In this document: piece after piece, positions 33,512 to 41,829 of the stretch
How the letters are laid out: each line of letters opens with the position of its first letter
Position numbering within the stretch: position 1 is the first letter of the stretch
Source of the DNA: Acidimicrobiales bacterium
Lineage (GTDB): Bacteria; Actinomycetota; Acidimicrobiia; Acidimicrobiales; AC-14
Direction: 5' to 3'
NCBI GenBank assembly: GCA_025463925.1
Contig: JAODBK010000004.1
Location: 1 to 64,000 of the forward strand
Length of the DNA stretch: 64,000 nucleotides
Translations under genes and position numbers: made by a program
Notes under the pieces: model-generated
What the model was told of the DNA's origin: nothing
Databases searched by the model: none
The model's input: the letters and a program-made list of their open reading frames with translations, nothing else

Positions 33512-33817
33512 ATGCGGGAGCAACTCATCGACGAACTGGTGGCGGCCGTCACCGCGGGACCGGGCCGGCTCGACCCGCACCTTCGCCTCCAGGCGTTCCA
33601 GGGCCATGCCATGCCGGCCGAGATCGCCGGCTACGCCGCCAAGGTCCGGGATCGTGCCTACACCGTCACCGATGAGGACGTGCGCGCCGTCGTGGCCGCC
33701 GGTTGGAGCGAGGACGAGGTCTTCGAGCTGACCGTGGCGCTGGCCCTCGGGGCCGGGCATCTCCGGCTCCGGGCGGCGGCGGACGCGCTCGATGCCGCGC
33801 GCGACGAGGCGAGCTGA
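33512..33817 (+). CDS. Small CMD/AhpD-like partner protein upstream of selenoprotein
   Basis: A 101-residue helical protein from the ATG at 33512. YTVTDEDVRAVVAAGWSEDE followed by FELTVALALGAGHLRL resembles the C-terminal helices of carboxymuconolactone decarboxylase/AhpD-like proteins, but it has no Cys at all, so it cannot do thiol chemistry alone. The stop overlaps the ATG of the AhpD-like selenoprotein by one base (TGATG), so the two are coupled. A regulatory or structural subunit of the downstream redox protein is the obvious guess. Confidence 0.75.
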   Translation: MREQLIDELVAAVTAGPGRLDPHLRLQAFQGHAMPAEIAGYAAKVRDRAYTVTDEDVRAVVAAGWSEDEVFELTVALALGAGHLRLRAAADALDAARDEAS

Positions 33818-34416
33818 TGCGGATCGCCACCCTCGACCACGGCCACCGCCTGCGGAACCGGCTGTTCCTCGGGATGATCCGGTTCATGAGCAAGGAGGAG
33901 CCCCACGACGTCCTGAAGATGCTGCACTACCGGCCGTCGTTCTTCGGCGGCCCGTTCTCCAAGCTCGTGCAGGACGTGATGCGGGGCCCGTCCGAGTGGT
34001 CGGTCGGCGACCGTGAGATCTTCGCCGCTTATACCTCGCGGCTGAATCAGTGCCCGTTCTGAACGGGGGCCCACGGCGCGGTCGCGTCGGCGGTGTACGG
34101 CAAGGAGCTCGTCAACGCGGTGCTCCGCGACGGCCCGGACGCGCCGGTGTCGGTGCAGTTGAAGGCCGCCCTCCGGCTGACCTCGGCCATGACGCTGGAA
34201 CCTGACCGCGTTGCCGCGTCGGTGGCCGCGATGCGGGCGATCGGCATGTCGGACCAGAAGATCCGGGACACGGTCGACGTCTGCTTCGTCTTCAACACCA
34301 TCGACCGCCTCGCCGACTCGTTCTCCTTCGCACTGCCCGGCGAGGAGAGCCACGACAAGGCGGCGCAGATCCTCCTCAAGCGTGGGTACGTGATGCCGGG
34401 GATCCTCGCCCGGTGA
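33817..34416 (+). CDS. AhpD-like selenoprotein with CxxU redox centre (in-frame TGA)
   Basis: A 199-residue protein read through TGA at 34060-34062. The 81 codons before and 117 after share a frame. Reading TGA as Sec gives C79-P80-F81-U82-T-G-A-H86. Cys homologues in the AhpD/CMD family have CPFCTGAH at this place, where the CxxC and the nearby His form the peroxidase centre. The second, solvent-facing or resolving Cys is therefore the Sec. A 6-bp hairpin with loop GGUC begins 12 nt after the TGA. The ATG overlaps the upstream small gene; a D-aminoacylase-like gene follows. A nonsense mutation is unlikely since both halves are intact and the motif is exact. Confidence 0.9.
34060..34089 (+). 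promoter_or_regulatory. Predicted bacterial SECIS hairpin of the AhpD-like gene
   Basis: After TGA (34060-34062) an 11-nt spacer leads to CGGCGC (34074-34079), loop GGUC (34080-34083) and GCGTCG (34084-34089), a 6-bp stem with one G-U pair. Spacer length equals that of the UGSC hairpin and the loop holds GU. Confidence 0.68.
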
Positions 34417-34428
34417 AAGGATCTGCTC

Positions 34429-36129
34429 ATGCTTGATCTGGTGATCCGGGGTGGGACGCTCGTGGACGGGACGGGCCGGCCCCGTCGCACCGCCGATGTC
34501 GGCGTGTCGGACGGGCGAGTGGTGACGGTCGGCCGGGTGGACGAGCCGGCAACCGAGACGATCGACGCCGACGGCGCGCTGGTGACGCCGGGCTTCGTCG
34601 ACATCCACACGCACTACGACGGGCAGGCAACGTGGGACCCGCGGCTCCAACCGTCGTCGAACCACGGTGTCACCACGATCGTGATGGGCAACTGCGGCGT
34701 GGGCTTCGCCCCCGTGCGCCCGAGCGATCACGGCCAGCTGATCGAGCTGATGGAGGGCGTCGAGGACATCCCGGGCGCGGCGCTGCACGAGGGGCTGCCC
34801 TGGGACTGGGGAAGCATCGACGAGTATCTCGACGCGCTCGAGCGCCGCGAGCACGACATCGACTTCGCGACGCAGGTCTGCCACGGACCGGTGCGGCTGT
34901 TCGTCATGGGCCAGCGCGGCGCCGACCGCGAGCCGGCGACCGCGGAGGAGATCGCCGAGATGGGCCGCGTTGTGGCCGCGGGGATCCGCGCCGGCGCGCT
35001 GGGCTTCACCACGTCGCGCACCTTGAACCACCGCACCAGCCGGGGCGAGCCCACGCCGACGCTCACCGCGGCGCGCGCCGAGCTGGTCGGCATCGCCCGC
35101 GCCCTCGGCGAGACGGGCGCCGGCGTGCTGCAGGTGGTCTCCGACTTCCCCGACTACGACGACGAGACCGAGACACTGCTCGAGATGATGCGGGTGTCGG
35201 CCCGGCCGTTGTCGTTCTCGCTCTCGCAGGGCCGGGCCGGCACGAGCTACCGCCATCTCCTCGACCTGCTCACGCGGGCGCGCCGCGAGGGGCTGACGAT
35301 GCGCGGCCAGGTCGCGGCGCGGGCCATCGGCGTCGTCATGGGTCTGCAGGGCTCGGTGAACCCGCTCAAGGGATCGGCGACGTTCCGGTCCATCGAGTCG
35401 CTCCCGCTGGCCGAGTTGGTCGCCCGCCTCGCCGAGCCGGCGGTGCGGGTCGCGGTCACGTCGGAGTTGGGCGCGGCCGATGGTCGGGCGTTGGGCCTCG
35501 ACATGGTGTTCGAGCTGGCCGACCCGCCGGACTACGAGCCCGACCCCGTCGACAGCATCGCGGCGCGCGCCGGCCGGGCCGGGATCGCGCCGGTCGACCT
35601 CATGTACGACCTCTTGCTCGGCGACGGCGGCCGGGCGCTGCTCTACTGGCCGGTGCTCAACTACGCCGACGGCAACCTCGACGCCGCCGGTGAATTGCTC
35701 GAGCACGAGTGCACCGTCCCGGGCCTCAGCGACGGCGGCGCCCATGTCGGGACGATCTGCGACGGCAGCTTCCCGACCACCCTCCTCGCGCATTGGGGCC
35801 GCGACCGCACTCGCGGGCGGAAGTTCGAGGTCGAGTGGCTCGTGCAGCAGCAGTGCCGATCCACCGCGGAAGCGCTCGGGCTGCGCGACCGCGGCATCCT
35901 CGCGCCGGGGTACAAGGCCGACATCAACGTGATCGACTTCGAGCACCTCGGCAACGCGCGCCCGCGCATCGTGTTCGACCTGCCGGCCGGCGGCAAGCGG
36001 CTGCTCCAGCAGGCGTTCGGCTATCTGCACACGTTCGTCAGCGGTGTGGAGATCGCCCGCGACGGCGAGCCCACGGGCGCGACGCCGGGGCGTCTGGTCC
36101 GCGGCTCGCAGCCGGATTCCGTCGGGTAG
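34429..36129 (+). CDS. N-acyl-D-amino-acid deacylase-type amidohydrolase
   Basis: A 566-residue amidohydrolase-3/D-aminoacylase family protein. The N-terminal metal HxH is at H60 and H62 (VDIHTHYDGQATWDP), NHGVTTIVMGNCGVGFAPV follows, and near the C-terminus GLSDGGAHVG gives the catalytic Asp. TLVDGTGRPRR and the final LLQQAFGYLHTFVSGV are typical of this group. It starts 12 nt after the AhpD-like selenoprotein, probably in one operon. D-aminoacylases release D-amino acids from N-acyl forms, but many members in actinobacteria have other, unknown amide substrates. Confidence 0.93.
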   Translation: MLDLVIRGGTLVDGTGRPRRTADVGVSDGRVVTVGRVDEPATETIDADGALVTPGFVDIHTHYDGQATWDPRLQPSSNHGVTTIVMGNCGVGFAPVRPSDHGQLIELMEGVEDIPGAALHEGLPWDWGSIDEYLDALERREHDIDFATQVCHGPVRLFVMGQRGADREPATAEEIAEMGRVVAAGIRAGALGFTTSRTLNHRTSRGEPTPTLTAARAELVGIARALGETGAGVLQVVSDFPDYDDETETLLEMMRVSARPLSFSLSQGRAGTSYRHLLDLLTRARREGLTMRGQVAARAIGVVMGLQGSVNPLKGSATFRSIESLPLAELVARLAEPAVRVAVTSELGAADGRALGLDMVFELADPPDYEPDPVDSIAARAGRAGIAPVDLMYDLLLGDGGRALLYWPVLNYADGNLDAAGELLEHECTVPGLSDGGAHVGTICDGSFPTTLLAHWGRDRTRGRKFEVEWLVQQQCRSTAEALGLRDRGILAPGYKADINVIDFEHLGNARPRIVFDLPAGGKRLLQQAFGYLHTFVSGVEIARDGEPTGATPGRLVRGSQPDSVG

Positions 36130-36152
36130 CCGTCGTTCGTCGGCCCGGGCCG

Positions 36153-36761
36153 TCAGGACCGGGTGGGCGCGCCGATCAGGGTCAGCAGCTCGTGCTGCGA
36201 GTGCACGCCGTACATCCGGAAGATCGCCGACAGGTGGTTGCGCACCGTGCTGGTGCTGAGGAAGAGGCTCTTGGCGATCGCCGGAACCCGTTCGCCGGCA
36301 GCCAGCCGGTCGAGGATCTCGGCCTGCCGGGGGCTGAGCTCGTCCCCGTCGCCGTCGGCGGTGAGGTCGAGGCGATTCGGTCTGGCGTGGCGCAAGGGGC
36401 TCAACTCGACGGCGAGGACGGCGGTCGGGACCCGCCGGGGCAGTGGCGCCAGGGGCCACAGCCGGTAACGCACGTCGAACACGCCGCCGTCGCCGCGGCG
36501 GAACTCGGCCCGGCCTTGCCAGTACTCGATGGTCCCGTCCCGAAGTCCGTCGGAGAGGTCGTCGGCGCTGGGCCGGTGATCGGCGGGAAGCAGCGCCTCG
36601 AACGCGAGGCCGGCGATGTCGGGCCGCTCGATGCGCATGAGCCCGAGGAACAGCTCGTTGGCTCGTCGCAGTTGCCCAGACGATGTGTCCAGGACGGCGA
36701 GCGGCACCGGGCTGCCGTGGAAGAGTGCGTCGAGGTCGGCGTCGTCGAGTCGAGTCGTCAT
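36153..36761 (-). CDS. PAS-LuxR type regulator
   Basis: A 202-residue protein from the ATG at 36761. Residues about 10-125 form a PAS-like sensor (GSPVPLAVLDTSSGQLRRAN, then VFDVRYRLWPL). Residues about 140-200 are a LuxR-type HTH: LSPRQAEILDRLAAGERVPAI, then LFLSTSTVRNHLSAIFRMYG, with the recognition helix STSTVRNHLSAIF. There is no receiver domain, so activation would be by ligand or redox at the PAS. It converges on the D-aminoacylase gene. Targets are unknown. Confidence 0.88.
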   Translation of the reverse strand: MTTRLDDADLDALFHGSPVPLAVLDTSSGQLRRANELFLGLMRIERPDIAGLAFEALLPADHRPSADDLSDGLRDGTIEYWQGRAEFRRGDGGVFDVRYRLWPLAPLPRRVPTAVLAVELSPLRHARPNRLDLTADGDGDELSPRQAEILDRLAAGERVPAIAKSLFLSTSTVRNHLSAIFRMYGVHSQHELLTLIGAPTRS

Positions 36762-36886
36762 GTGGAGGAAAGGCACTGTCCGTGGTCGAAAGAGTACGAG
36801 CGGGAAGACTTGGAGGTCACAGGACCCAGTGCGACTGAGCGCGCCGGATCGCTCGGGGGCGACCCAGGCAGCGCTGCCGCGCGCGG

Positions 36887-37060
36887 TCAGGCAGGGCTTT
36901 GCGTCGGACAGACCCGCACGTACGGCGGGCCGTCGCTGGGACCCACGTACACGCACTGTGCACGTTCCAACGTCGCCGACCCCGTGGCGATCCACGGAGT
37001 TAGAAGCGCAGTGCTCAGCGTGCTGACGGCGAAAATGGCGGAGATGAGTGCAACCTTCAC
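36887..37060 (-). CDS. 57-aa secreted peptide
   Basis: A short gene from a GTG at 37060 with a strong AAGGAG ribosome site 5 nt upstream. The first 30 residues are a signal peptide (KVALISAIFAVSTLSTALL), and the mature part has two Cys 15 residues apart (CVYVGPSDGPPYVRVC), so a single disulfide loop is likely. No family is recognised. It is divergent from the membrane-tailed sigma-like gene at 37073 with only 12 bp between start codons. Confidence 0.65.
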   Translation of the reverse strand: MKVALISAIFAVSTLSTALLTPWIATGSATLERAQCVYVGPSDGPPYVRVCPTQSPA

Positions 37061-37072
37061 GGGGTCTCCTTC

Positions 37073-38017
37073 GTGAGTCTTCAACCCCGTACACGTGGCA
37101 CTGGCGTCGTGATTACATCGGGTTGGGAGAATGCCGTTTGGTCCGACGTCCTCGGCCGCGTGCAGGCGTTCCTGCGACGCCAGGGCGTGGATCCCGCGAC
37201 CGCCGAGGACATCAGCCAGGAAGTCGCGGTCCGGGCCCTTGACCGGCGCATCGGGTTCACGTCGGCGGACGACCTGATGGCCTGGGCCTGCACCGTGGCG
37301 AAGCGGCTGGCGGTCGATGACTGGCGTCGCGGTCGGCGGACGCAACCCGACGGCATCGAGATGGAGCGACCCGCCGCGGTCGACGTGGCGGAACAAGCCG
37401 TGCACCGAATCCAACTGAGCGAGCTCTCGGACGGCCTGTCGCGGCTCACGGATCCGCAACGCGCCGCCATCGTTTCTGGCGTCTCAGGCCTGCTGCCGCG
37501 TGATCGAGGCGAGACAGTCCGCCTCGCGGTGAACCGTCACCGGGCTCGCCTGCGGCTGCTCTCGTGGACGGACGGGATCGCATGTGGCGTTGCGCGGGTT
37601 CGCTTTCGACTCCGTTCGTGGTTCGAAGGCGGGCAGCCGACGCTCGCCAGCCTCGTGCCGTACGTCGCCGCGGTGGGCCTCATGCTTCCGCTGCCCTCCT
37701 CCGACGCGCCGCGCGCCGTGGAGCGTCCATCGTTGACCGCAATCGCGCGAACCCCAGCGGTGGCCTATCGAACGGTGAATCGTTCGCGGCCGGTTGCGGT
37801 AGCACCGCCGGCTCGGCCCGACCGGCCCGCGGTGGCGCGGCGTCGTTCAGGAACGGGCCCGGCACCGAAGGTGGAGGCGACGATCCCGACGCCGGCCGGC
37901 CAGAGCTATGTCGTCGGCACCGATGAGACACGTCCGGACGACTCCCTCGTTTGTGTTGGCAACATCGCCGGCGTGCCGCAGAGCTGCTTCGGAAAGCCGA
38001 TCAAGCCGCCTCTGTGA
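37073..38017 (+). CDS. ECF sigma-like protein with C-terminal membrane segment and exported tail
   Basis: A 314-residue protein. Residues about 20-90 fit sigma-70 region 2 (LGRVQAFLRRQGVDPATAED, then LMAWACTVAKRLAVDDWRR). A region-4-like part follows (LSDGLSRLTDPQRAAIVSGV) but its helix-turn-helix is weak. A short hydrophobic segment near 195-210 (LVPYVAAVGLMLPLP) and a Pro/Arg-rich tail end in VCVGNIAGVPQSCFGK with two Cys. ECF sigma factors with a C-terminal membrane extension are known, and sense or tether through it. No anti-sigma gene is adjacent. It is divergent from the 57-aa secreted peptide, which makes that gene a candidate target. Confidence 0.7.
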   Translation: MSLQPRTRGTGVVITSGWENAVWSDVLGRVQAFLRRQGVDPATAEDISQEVAVRALDRRIGFTSADDLMAWACTVAKRLAVDDWRRGRRTQPDGIEMERPAAVDVAEQAVHRIQLSELSDGLSRLTDPQRAAIVSGVSGLLPRDRGETVRLAVNRHRARLRLLSWTDGIACGVARVRFRLRSWFEGGQPTLASLVPYVAAVGLMLPLPSSDAPRAVERPSLTAIARTPAVAYRTVNRSRPVAVAPPARPDRPAVARRRSGTGPAPKVEATIPTPAGQSYVVGTDETRPDDSLVCVGNIAGVPQSCFGKPIKPPL

Positions 38018-38098
38018 GGTCGCCGAGAAGTCGGTGTGCCCACCCGCACCGCATGAACGCGAGGTAGCCGCCGACCGGCACCGTACGATTGTCGGGCC

Positions 38099-38173
38099 GC
38101 CCCTGTAGCTCAGCCCGGATAGAGCAGCTGCCTTCTAAGCAGCGGGTCGTAGGTTCAAGTCCTACCGGGGGCA
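38099..38173 (+). tRNA. tRNA-Arg (anticodon TCT)
   Basis: Acceptor GCCCCTG with CGGGGGC (one G-U pair), D-arm GCTCAGCCCGGATAGAGC, anticodon stem CTGCC/AGCAG region with loop holding TCT, T-arm GTAGGTTCAAGTCCTAC, discriminator A. CCA is not encoded. Confidence 0.93.
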
Positions 38174-38180
38174 CAATTGT

Positions 38181-38219
38181 GATGTCGCGAGACATCGGAG
38201 ACAGATGTCGCGCGACATC
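38181..38219. repeat. Two near-identical 16-bp palindromes next to tRNA-Arg
   Basis: GATGTC-GCGA-GACATC (38181-38196) and the perfect palindrome GATGTCGCGCGACATC (38204-38219) lie 23 bp apart, just after the tRNA and before a transposase remnant. They may be ends or terminator-like repeats of the decayed element. Confidence 0.6.
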
Positions 38220-38233
38220 GTGGACGATCCTGA

Positions 38234-38420
38234 TCACCCGAGTGGCTGGTAGGACCGATTGGGGTCGAGGGTCAGGTGACGGAGGAGCTCGCCGGCGAGG
38301 TTGAGCACGCGGACGTCGCGGTCGGCTACGAGCACGAGTACCCGTGTGCGCTCGTGACGGCGGCCGACGAACGCGCTCGTGAAGCCCACCGGAAGATGGC
38401 GCCGTGCCGCAGCGAAGGCC
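38234..38420 (-). mobile_element. Decayed IS481-like transposase C-terminal fragment
   Basis: On the minus strand, a frame ending at 38234 reads RVLVLVADRDVRVLNLAGEL followed by LRHLTLDPNRSYQPLG, which matches the usual C-terminus of IS481/IS3-type integrase-core transposases (DLxVRVL....GELLRxLTLDPxRxYQP). The frame upstream loses likeness, and no catalytic DDE region is present, so this is a remnant. It lies between tRNA-Arg and the YfhO-like gene. Confidence 0.6.
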
Positions 38421-38462
38421 GCTGAGGCGAGCCCGGAACTTCGGTGTCCTCTTCATGTCTGC

Positions 38463-40856
38463 TCATCGACGCGATCGATGTTGTCGCGTGGGCCGTCGGG
38501 GCCGGCCCTCGGAGACGCGTCGATGCGCGAGGACCGAACGCACCCGGCGAACGACGGGCGCGCTGCCGAGCAGCGCCACCAGTGACAACAGGGTGATGAG
38601 CGCTCCGGCTCGGAGACCGGGCGGACGGAAGCCGACCCGCACGACGTGATGACCCGCCGGCACGGGTACGCCGAGCACGAGTCCGTTCGTGCGCAACACT
38701 TCGGCCGAGTGACCGTCGACTGTCGCGTGCCAGCCCGCTTCCCAATCGTGCGACAGCACCAGCAGGCTGTCGCGCGGCGCGTCCACGACGATGCGGCCTG
38801 AGCCGAGGACATCGGCCGCCTCGACGCGGCCGGCCGCACTGACGTCGTCGAGGCGGTGGATGTTCGCGTCAAGGCGATCGACGAACGCTGTGGTGAGCAT
38901 CGGGCTCGACGGATCGACCAGCGCGGCGCGGATGGCGGCCAACGGCGCGACCGTCACGCGACCAACGAGGTAGGCCTCCGGCAGACGCGGCTCGCGCTCC
39001 CAGCGCGTCATGGCGAGTCCGGGTACGGATCCCACCCTTCGCCACGCCGGGTCCGTCGGAGCGATCTTGTCGTCCAGGATGAGGGTGCTCACGCGAAGTA
39101 CGTCAGCGAGCCAGCCCGGATGCCAGAAGTCTGGGCGGGTCGGGTTCCCGTCGTATGCGAATCCGGCTGCCGTCGACGCCCAGTCCTTCTGGATCAGCGG
39201 GTCGTAGCCGTTGACTCCCCGCATGTTCTTTGCCAGGGAGACGCTGCGCAACCCGTAGGTGTCCGTGATCCACCGGTCGACGCCTCCTGGCGCGGCGTAC
39301 GGAAGGCCGAACGACGGTGGTGTGGACGCGTCGTAGAACGCGTGCAAGTCGTGGATCGGCGCCGACTGTCCACGCCACTCCGCGGCGTACGCAAATGAGA
39401 CGACCTCGAACGAGCAGATCGCGACCAACGTGCACGCCCCCACACGCGGATGAACCACCGTGATGGCGACTGCAGCAACCAAGCCAACGAGGAATGCGAC
39501 CGGAAGCCCGCGAGCCACAATGCCATACGGTCCGCCCACGAGGAAGTTCCGGAAGGAAGAGATGTGCGGTAGCCAAAGGGCGACGATCGCGAGAGAGACC
39601 ATGGCAGCGCCAAGACCGAGCACCGCACGCAGAGGTGACCGAATCACCTCACGGACGCCCGCGCCAGCGAGCATCGCGACGGCGAGGTTCAAGAGCAGCA
39701 TGGTGCGCGCCCACACCCGGAAGCTCTTGGCCAGCGGCAAGACGTTGTAGAAGAGATGACCCAAAGGCGTGGATCGGCCGAGTGCGATGAGCACGGACAC
39801 CACGGCGACGGCTGCCAACCCCCGAACCACCACATCGCGACGACGCCAGATGAGAGCGATCACGGCGAGCGCGACGATCGTGGCGCCCGCGAACATGCCG
39901 ACCTCGTGCTGGGTGTCGCCACCCAGCCATGGCGAGGAGAACACCGAGCCCTGGCTCGACCCGCCGTACAGCCAAGGGAACGTCAGCGTGAGCAGATGGT
40001 GTGGCGAGAGGGACAAGTCAAACGCGGCAGCCATCGAAAGCGACGGCCGCTGGCTCGTGCGGCTGAACTGCCACAGCGGAAGTAGCTGAACGGCCGAGAT
40101 CCCGACGCCCAGGGCGGCCGCTGCGGCGACCCGGGCGACGCTTCTCAGACCGGCCTGCTTGGACGTGGCACGCACGACTGCGTAGACGATGACGCCCACG
40201 AGCGCGATCCAGAGCATCTGCGGCTGACCCGCGAATGCGATCATGGCGATGGCCATTGCAACGAGAAGCGCCCGCAGCGTCGTCCATTGCTCACGCACCA
40301 GGTCCACGCCGCAAAACAAGACCGGAAGCCACGCCACCGCGATCACGAACGGCGGGTGGACGAGATGGAACACCGCGAAGCCGCTGCCGGAGTATGCGAC
40401 GCCCGACACGATTGCCCCAGCGCGCGAGCCGAAGCGGCGCCAAGACCACGCGAAGGCGCCGGCGGTTGCGATCCAGAGGTGCACGAGCAGCCAACACCGG
40501 TACGCGGTGACCGGCTCGAGGAGGCCGAACACTGCGTTGAGTGGATAGAAGATCGCGTACTGACCGGCCCCGAGCATCGAATGTCCGGCGAAGACGTTCG
40601 GCGTCCACCACGGCCAATGCCCAGCAGTGATCGAGCGCCAGACCGCAACGTATTGGGGAACCATCACATCGTTGACGTCGCCGTACATCGCGCTGCGATG
40701 CCCGGAGAGGACTTCCCAATACGGGAGCGACGCGATTGCGAGCGCCGCCCCGAGCGCGAGCGCGGTCGGTCTTGCAGTGGACCAGTCGCCACGCCTGGAA
40801 ACGACAGCTGCGTCGACTGGCTCGGGCCCGTCGGGCGACTCGACGATGAGCATCAT
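38463..40856 (-). CDS. YfhO-family membrane protein
   Basis: A polytopic membrane protein of 797-799 residues (ATG at 40856, or GTG at 40862) with about 12 or more hydrophobic segments and a soluble C-terminal part. SMLGAGQYAIFYPLNAVFGL, VYLP-like and FAGQPQMLWIALVG are typical of the YfhO/glycosyltransferase-like group, as is the C-terminal SHDWEAGWHATVDGHSAEVL, which precedes PAGHHVVRVGFRPPGL. YfhO proteins are linked to transfer of sugars from lipid carriers to teichoic acids or glycans. Codon use is less GC-biased than its neighbours (many CGATNG- and AT-ending codons), so transfer is plausible. The acceptor is unknown. Confidence 0.85.
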   Translation of the reverse strand: MMLIVESPDGPEPVDAAVVSRRGDWSTARPTALALGAALAIASLPYWEVLSGHRSAMYGDVNDVMVPQYVAVWRSITAGHWPWWTPNVFAGHSMLGAGQYAIFYPLNAVFGLLEPVTAYRCWLLVHLWIATAGAFAWSWRRFGSRAGAIVSGVAYSGSGFAVFHLVHPPFVIAVAWLPVLFCGVDLVREQWTTLRALLVAMAIAMIAFAGQPQMLWIALVGVIVYAVVRATSKQAGLRSVARVAAAAALGVGISAVQLLPLWQFSRTSQRPSLSMAAAFDLSLSPHHLLTLTFPWLYGGSSQGSVFSSPWLGGDTQHEVGMFAGATIVALAVIALIWRRRDVVVRGLAAVAVVSVLIALGRSTPLGHLFYNVLPLAKSFRVWARTMLLLNLAVAMLAGAGVREVIRSPLRAVLGLGAAMVSLAIVALWLPHISSFRNFLVGGPYGIVARGLPVAFLVGLVAAVAITVVHPRVGACTLVAICSFEVVSFAYAAEWRGQSAPIHDLHAFYDASTPPSFGLPYAAPGGVDRWITDTYGLRSVSLAKNMRGVNGYDPLIQKDWASTAAGFAYDGNPTRPDFWHPGWLADVLRVSTLILDDKIAPTDPAWRRVGSVPGLAMTRWEREPRLPEAYLVGRVTVAPLAAIRAALVDPSSPMLTTAFVDRLDANIHRLDDVSAAGRVEAADVLGSGRIVVDAPRDSLLVLSHDWEAGWHATVDGHSAEVLRTNGLVLGVPVPAGHHVVRVGFRPPGLRAGALITLLSLVALLGSAPVVRRVRSVLAHRRVSEGRPRRPTRQHRSRR

Positions 40857-40862
40857 GTGCAC

Positions 40863-41199
40863 CCTCTATCGCCAAGGCGAGCTTGGGCAAGGCCGACAGG
40901 TTTCCTGCCACGTCGGTCACACCCCGACGGGTCAGAGGTGACGATCGGCCAACAACATCCGAGCACCGTCACACCGGATGTGGGGTTCTCAGATCCGTTG
41001 CGCTCGACGCCAGCTGGCCGAGGCCAATCACGGGAACCGAGGAGCGACACGCGTTGGTGTAGGACGCGGTGAACCTCGGACCGTTCGAGCGTCAACGCAA
41101 ATGGGCCCGATCTAGTCATGGAATGACTCGCGCGGCGAGGTCCACCATCTTGGACAGGGGAACGACGCCGAGCGCGTGGCGAGCGGTGCGTGAGGGGCG
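40863..41199. other. Intergenic stretch without a supported gene
   Basis: No frame on either strand looks like a protein. It includes one perfect inverted repeat, AGTCAT-GGA-ATGACT (41114-41128), of unknown role. Base composition is less GC-rich than the flanks. Confidence 0.5.
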
Positions 41200-41400
41200 G
41201 ACCTGAACCGGACTGCATCAGGAAGCGAAGCTGCCTTTGGCAAGAACGGTGGCTGGCAGGGCTACGGCATCTTCAAGAACCAAGGCGACTGCGTCAGCTA
41301 CGCGGTCACCGGGGCTCACAATCCGCCTGGCCAGCCAAGCGGGGGTTCACCGACGTTGTCATCGTCAAAGGGGACGCCCGTTCGCAACCGAATCCGATGA
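41200..41400 (+). pseudogene. 3' fragment of a secreted-protein gene
   Basis: A frame closed upstream by TGA at 41191 reads AFGKNGGWQGYGIFKNQGDC then VSYAVTGAHNPP. The GGW...FKNQGDCVSYV pattern is a C-terminal module of many hypothetical exported proteins in actinobacteria and relatives. There is no start codon context and no N-terminal part, so it is a truncated remnant. Confidence 0.45.
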
Positions 41401-41481
41401 CACCAACTCGCCAGTCGAACGTGGATGGGGCATCGCGTACCGATTCGTGATCTCGGCAGATCGAACCACCGGCGCCCGACA

Positions 41482-41736
41482 TCAGTCGACGCGCCAGGCG
41501 ATTCCGTCTTCGCGGATCAACCCGTCCTCGTACGAGAGCATGACCCGGCTCGGGCCGATGATCTCGCAACGGAACCTGTCGCCGGGCTTGCCGTGCTGCC
41601 TCAGCCACTTCTCGACGGCGGCCTTGTCGCTGAAGCCGCTTTCCTGGAGCCGATCAGCATGGCCGGGTCGCAGGACGATTCGGCAGGTCAGTTCCACGGC
41701 CGGGGAGTATTCGCGATCGCGGGCGTCCAAGGCCAT
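41482..41736 (-). CDS. Small protein with ILRP...RQHGxPGDR pattern
   Basis: 84 residues from an ATG at 41736, or 71 from a GTG at 41697 that aligns better with its relative. CRIVLRPGHADRLQESGF and EKWLRQHGKPGDRFRC match the 64-residue protein at 52014 (VILRPDTPDEKKARGL, WVRQHGRPGDRVRW). The two are divergent copies of an unrecognised small family. Nothing catalytic is visible; a beta-strand, helix, turn plan is likely. Confidence 0.65.
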   Translation of the reverse strand: MALDARDREYSPAVELTCRIVLRPGHADRLQESGFSDKAAVEKWLRQHGKPGDRFRCEIIGPSRVMLSYEDGLIREDGIAWRVD

Positions 41737-41829
41737 AGGCGAACCGTCTAGGCAACTGCATTTCTTGCGGAGGTTCCGACCCTATGGTGTTCGACGCAGC
41801 AATCGGCGAACGGGGACCCGCGTCGGGCG

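Noticed and set aside
33817-34062. AhpD-like gene as a nonsense-mutated pseudogene
   Set aside because: Both halves keep full-length similarity to the family, and the TGA falls exactly on the redox Cys position with a SECIS-like hairpin.
33658-36459. Antisense open frame of about 933 codons over the AhpD-like and D-aminoacylase genes
   Set aside because: No domain and shadow composition; the sense strand carries recognised families.
38001-38456. Protein containing VGLEPTTRCLEGS on the minus strand
   Set aside because: This is the translated complement of tRNA-Arg, a well-known artefact of gene calling.
40863-41199. Minus-strand open frame of about 120 codons covering this gap
   Set aside because: No recognisable domain, no start context, and composition like other shadow frames.
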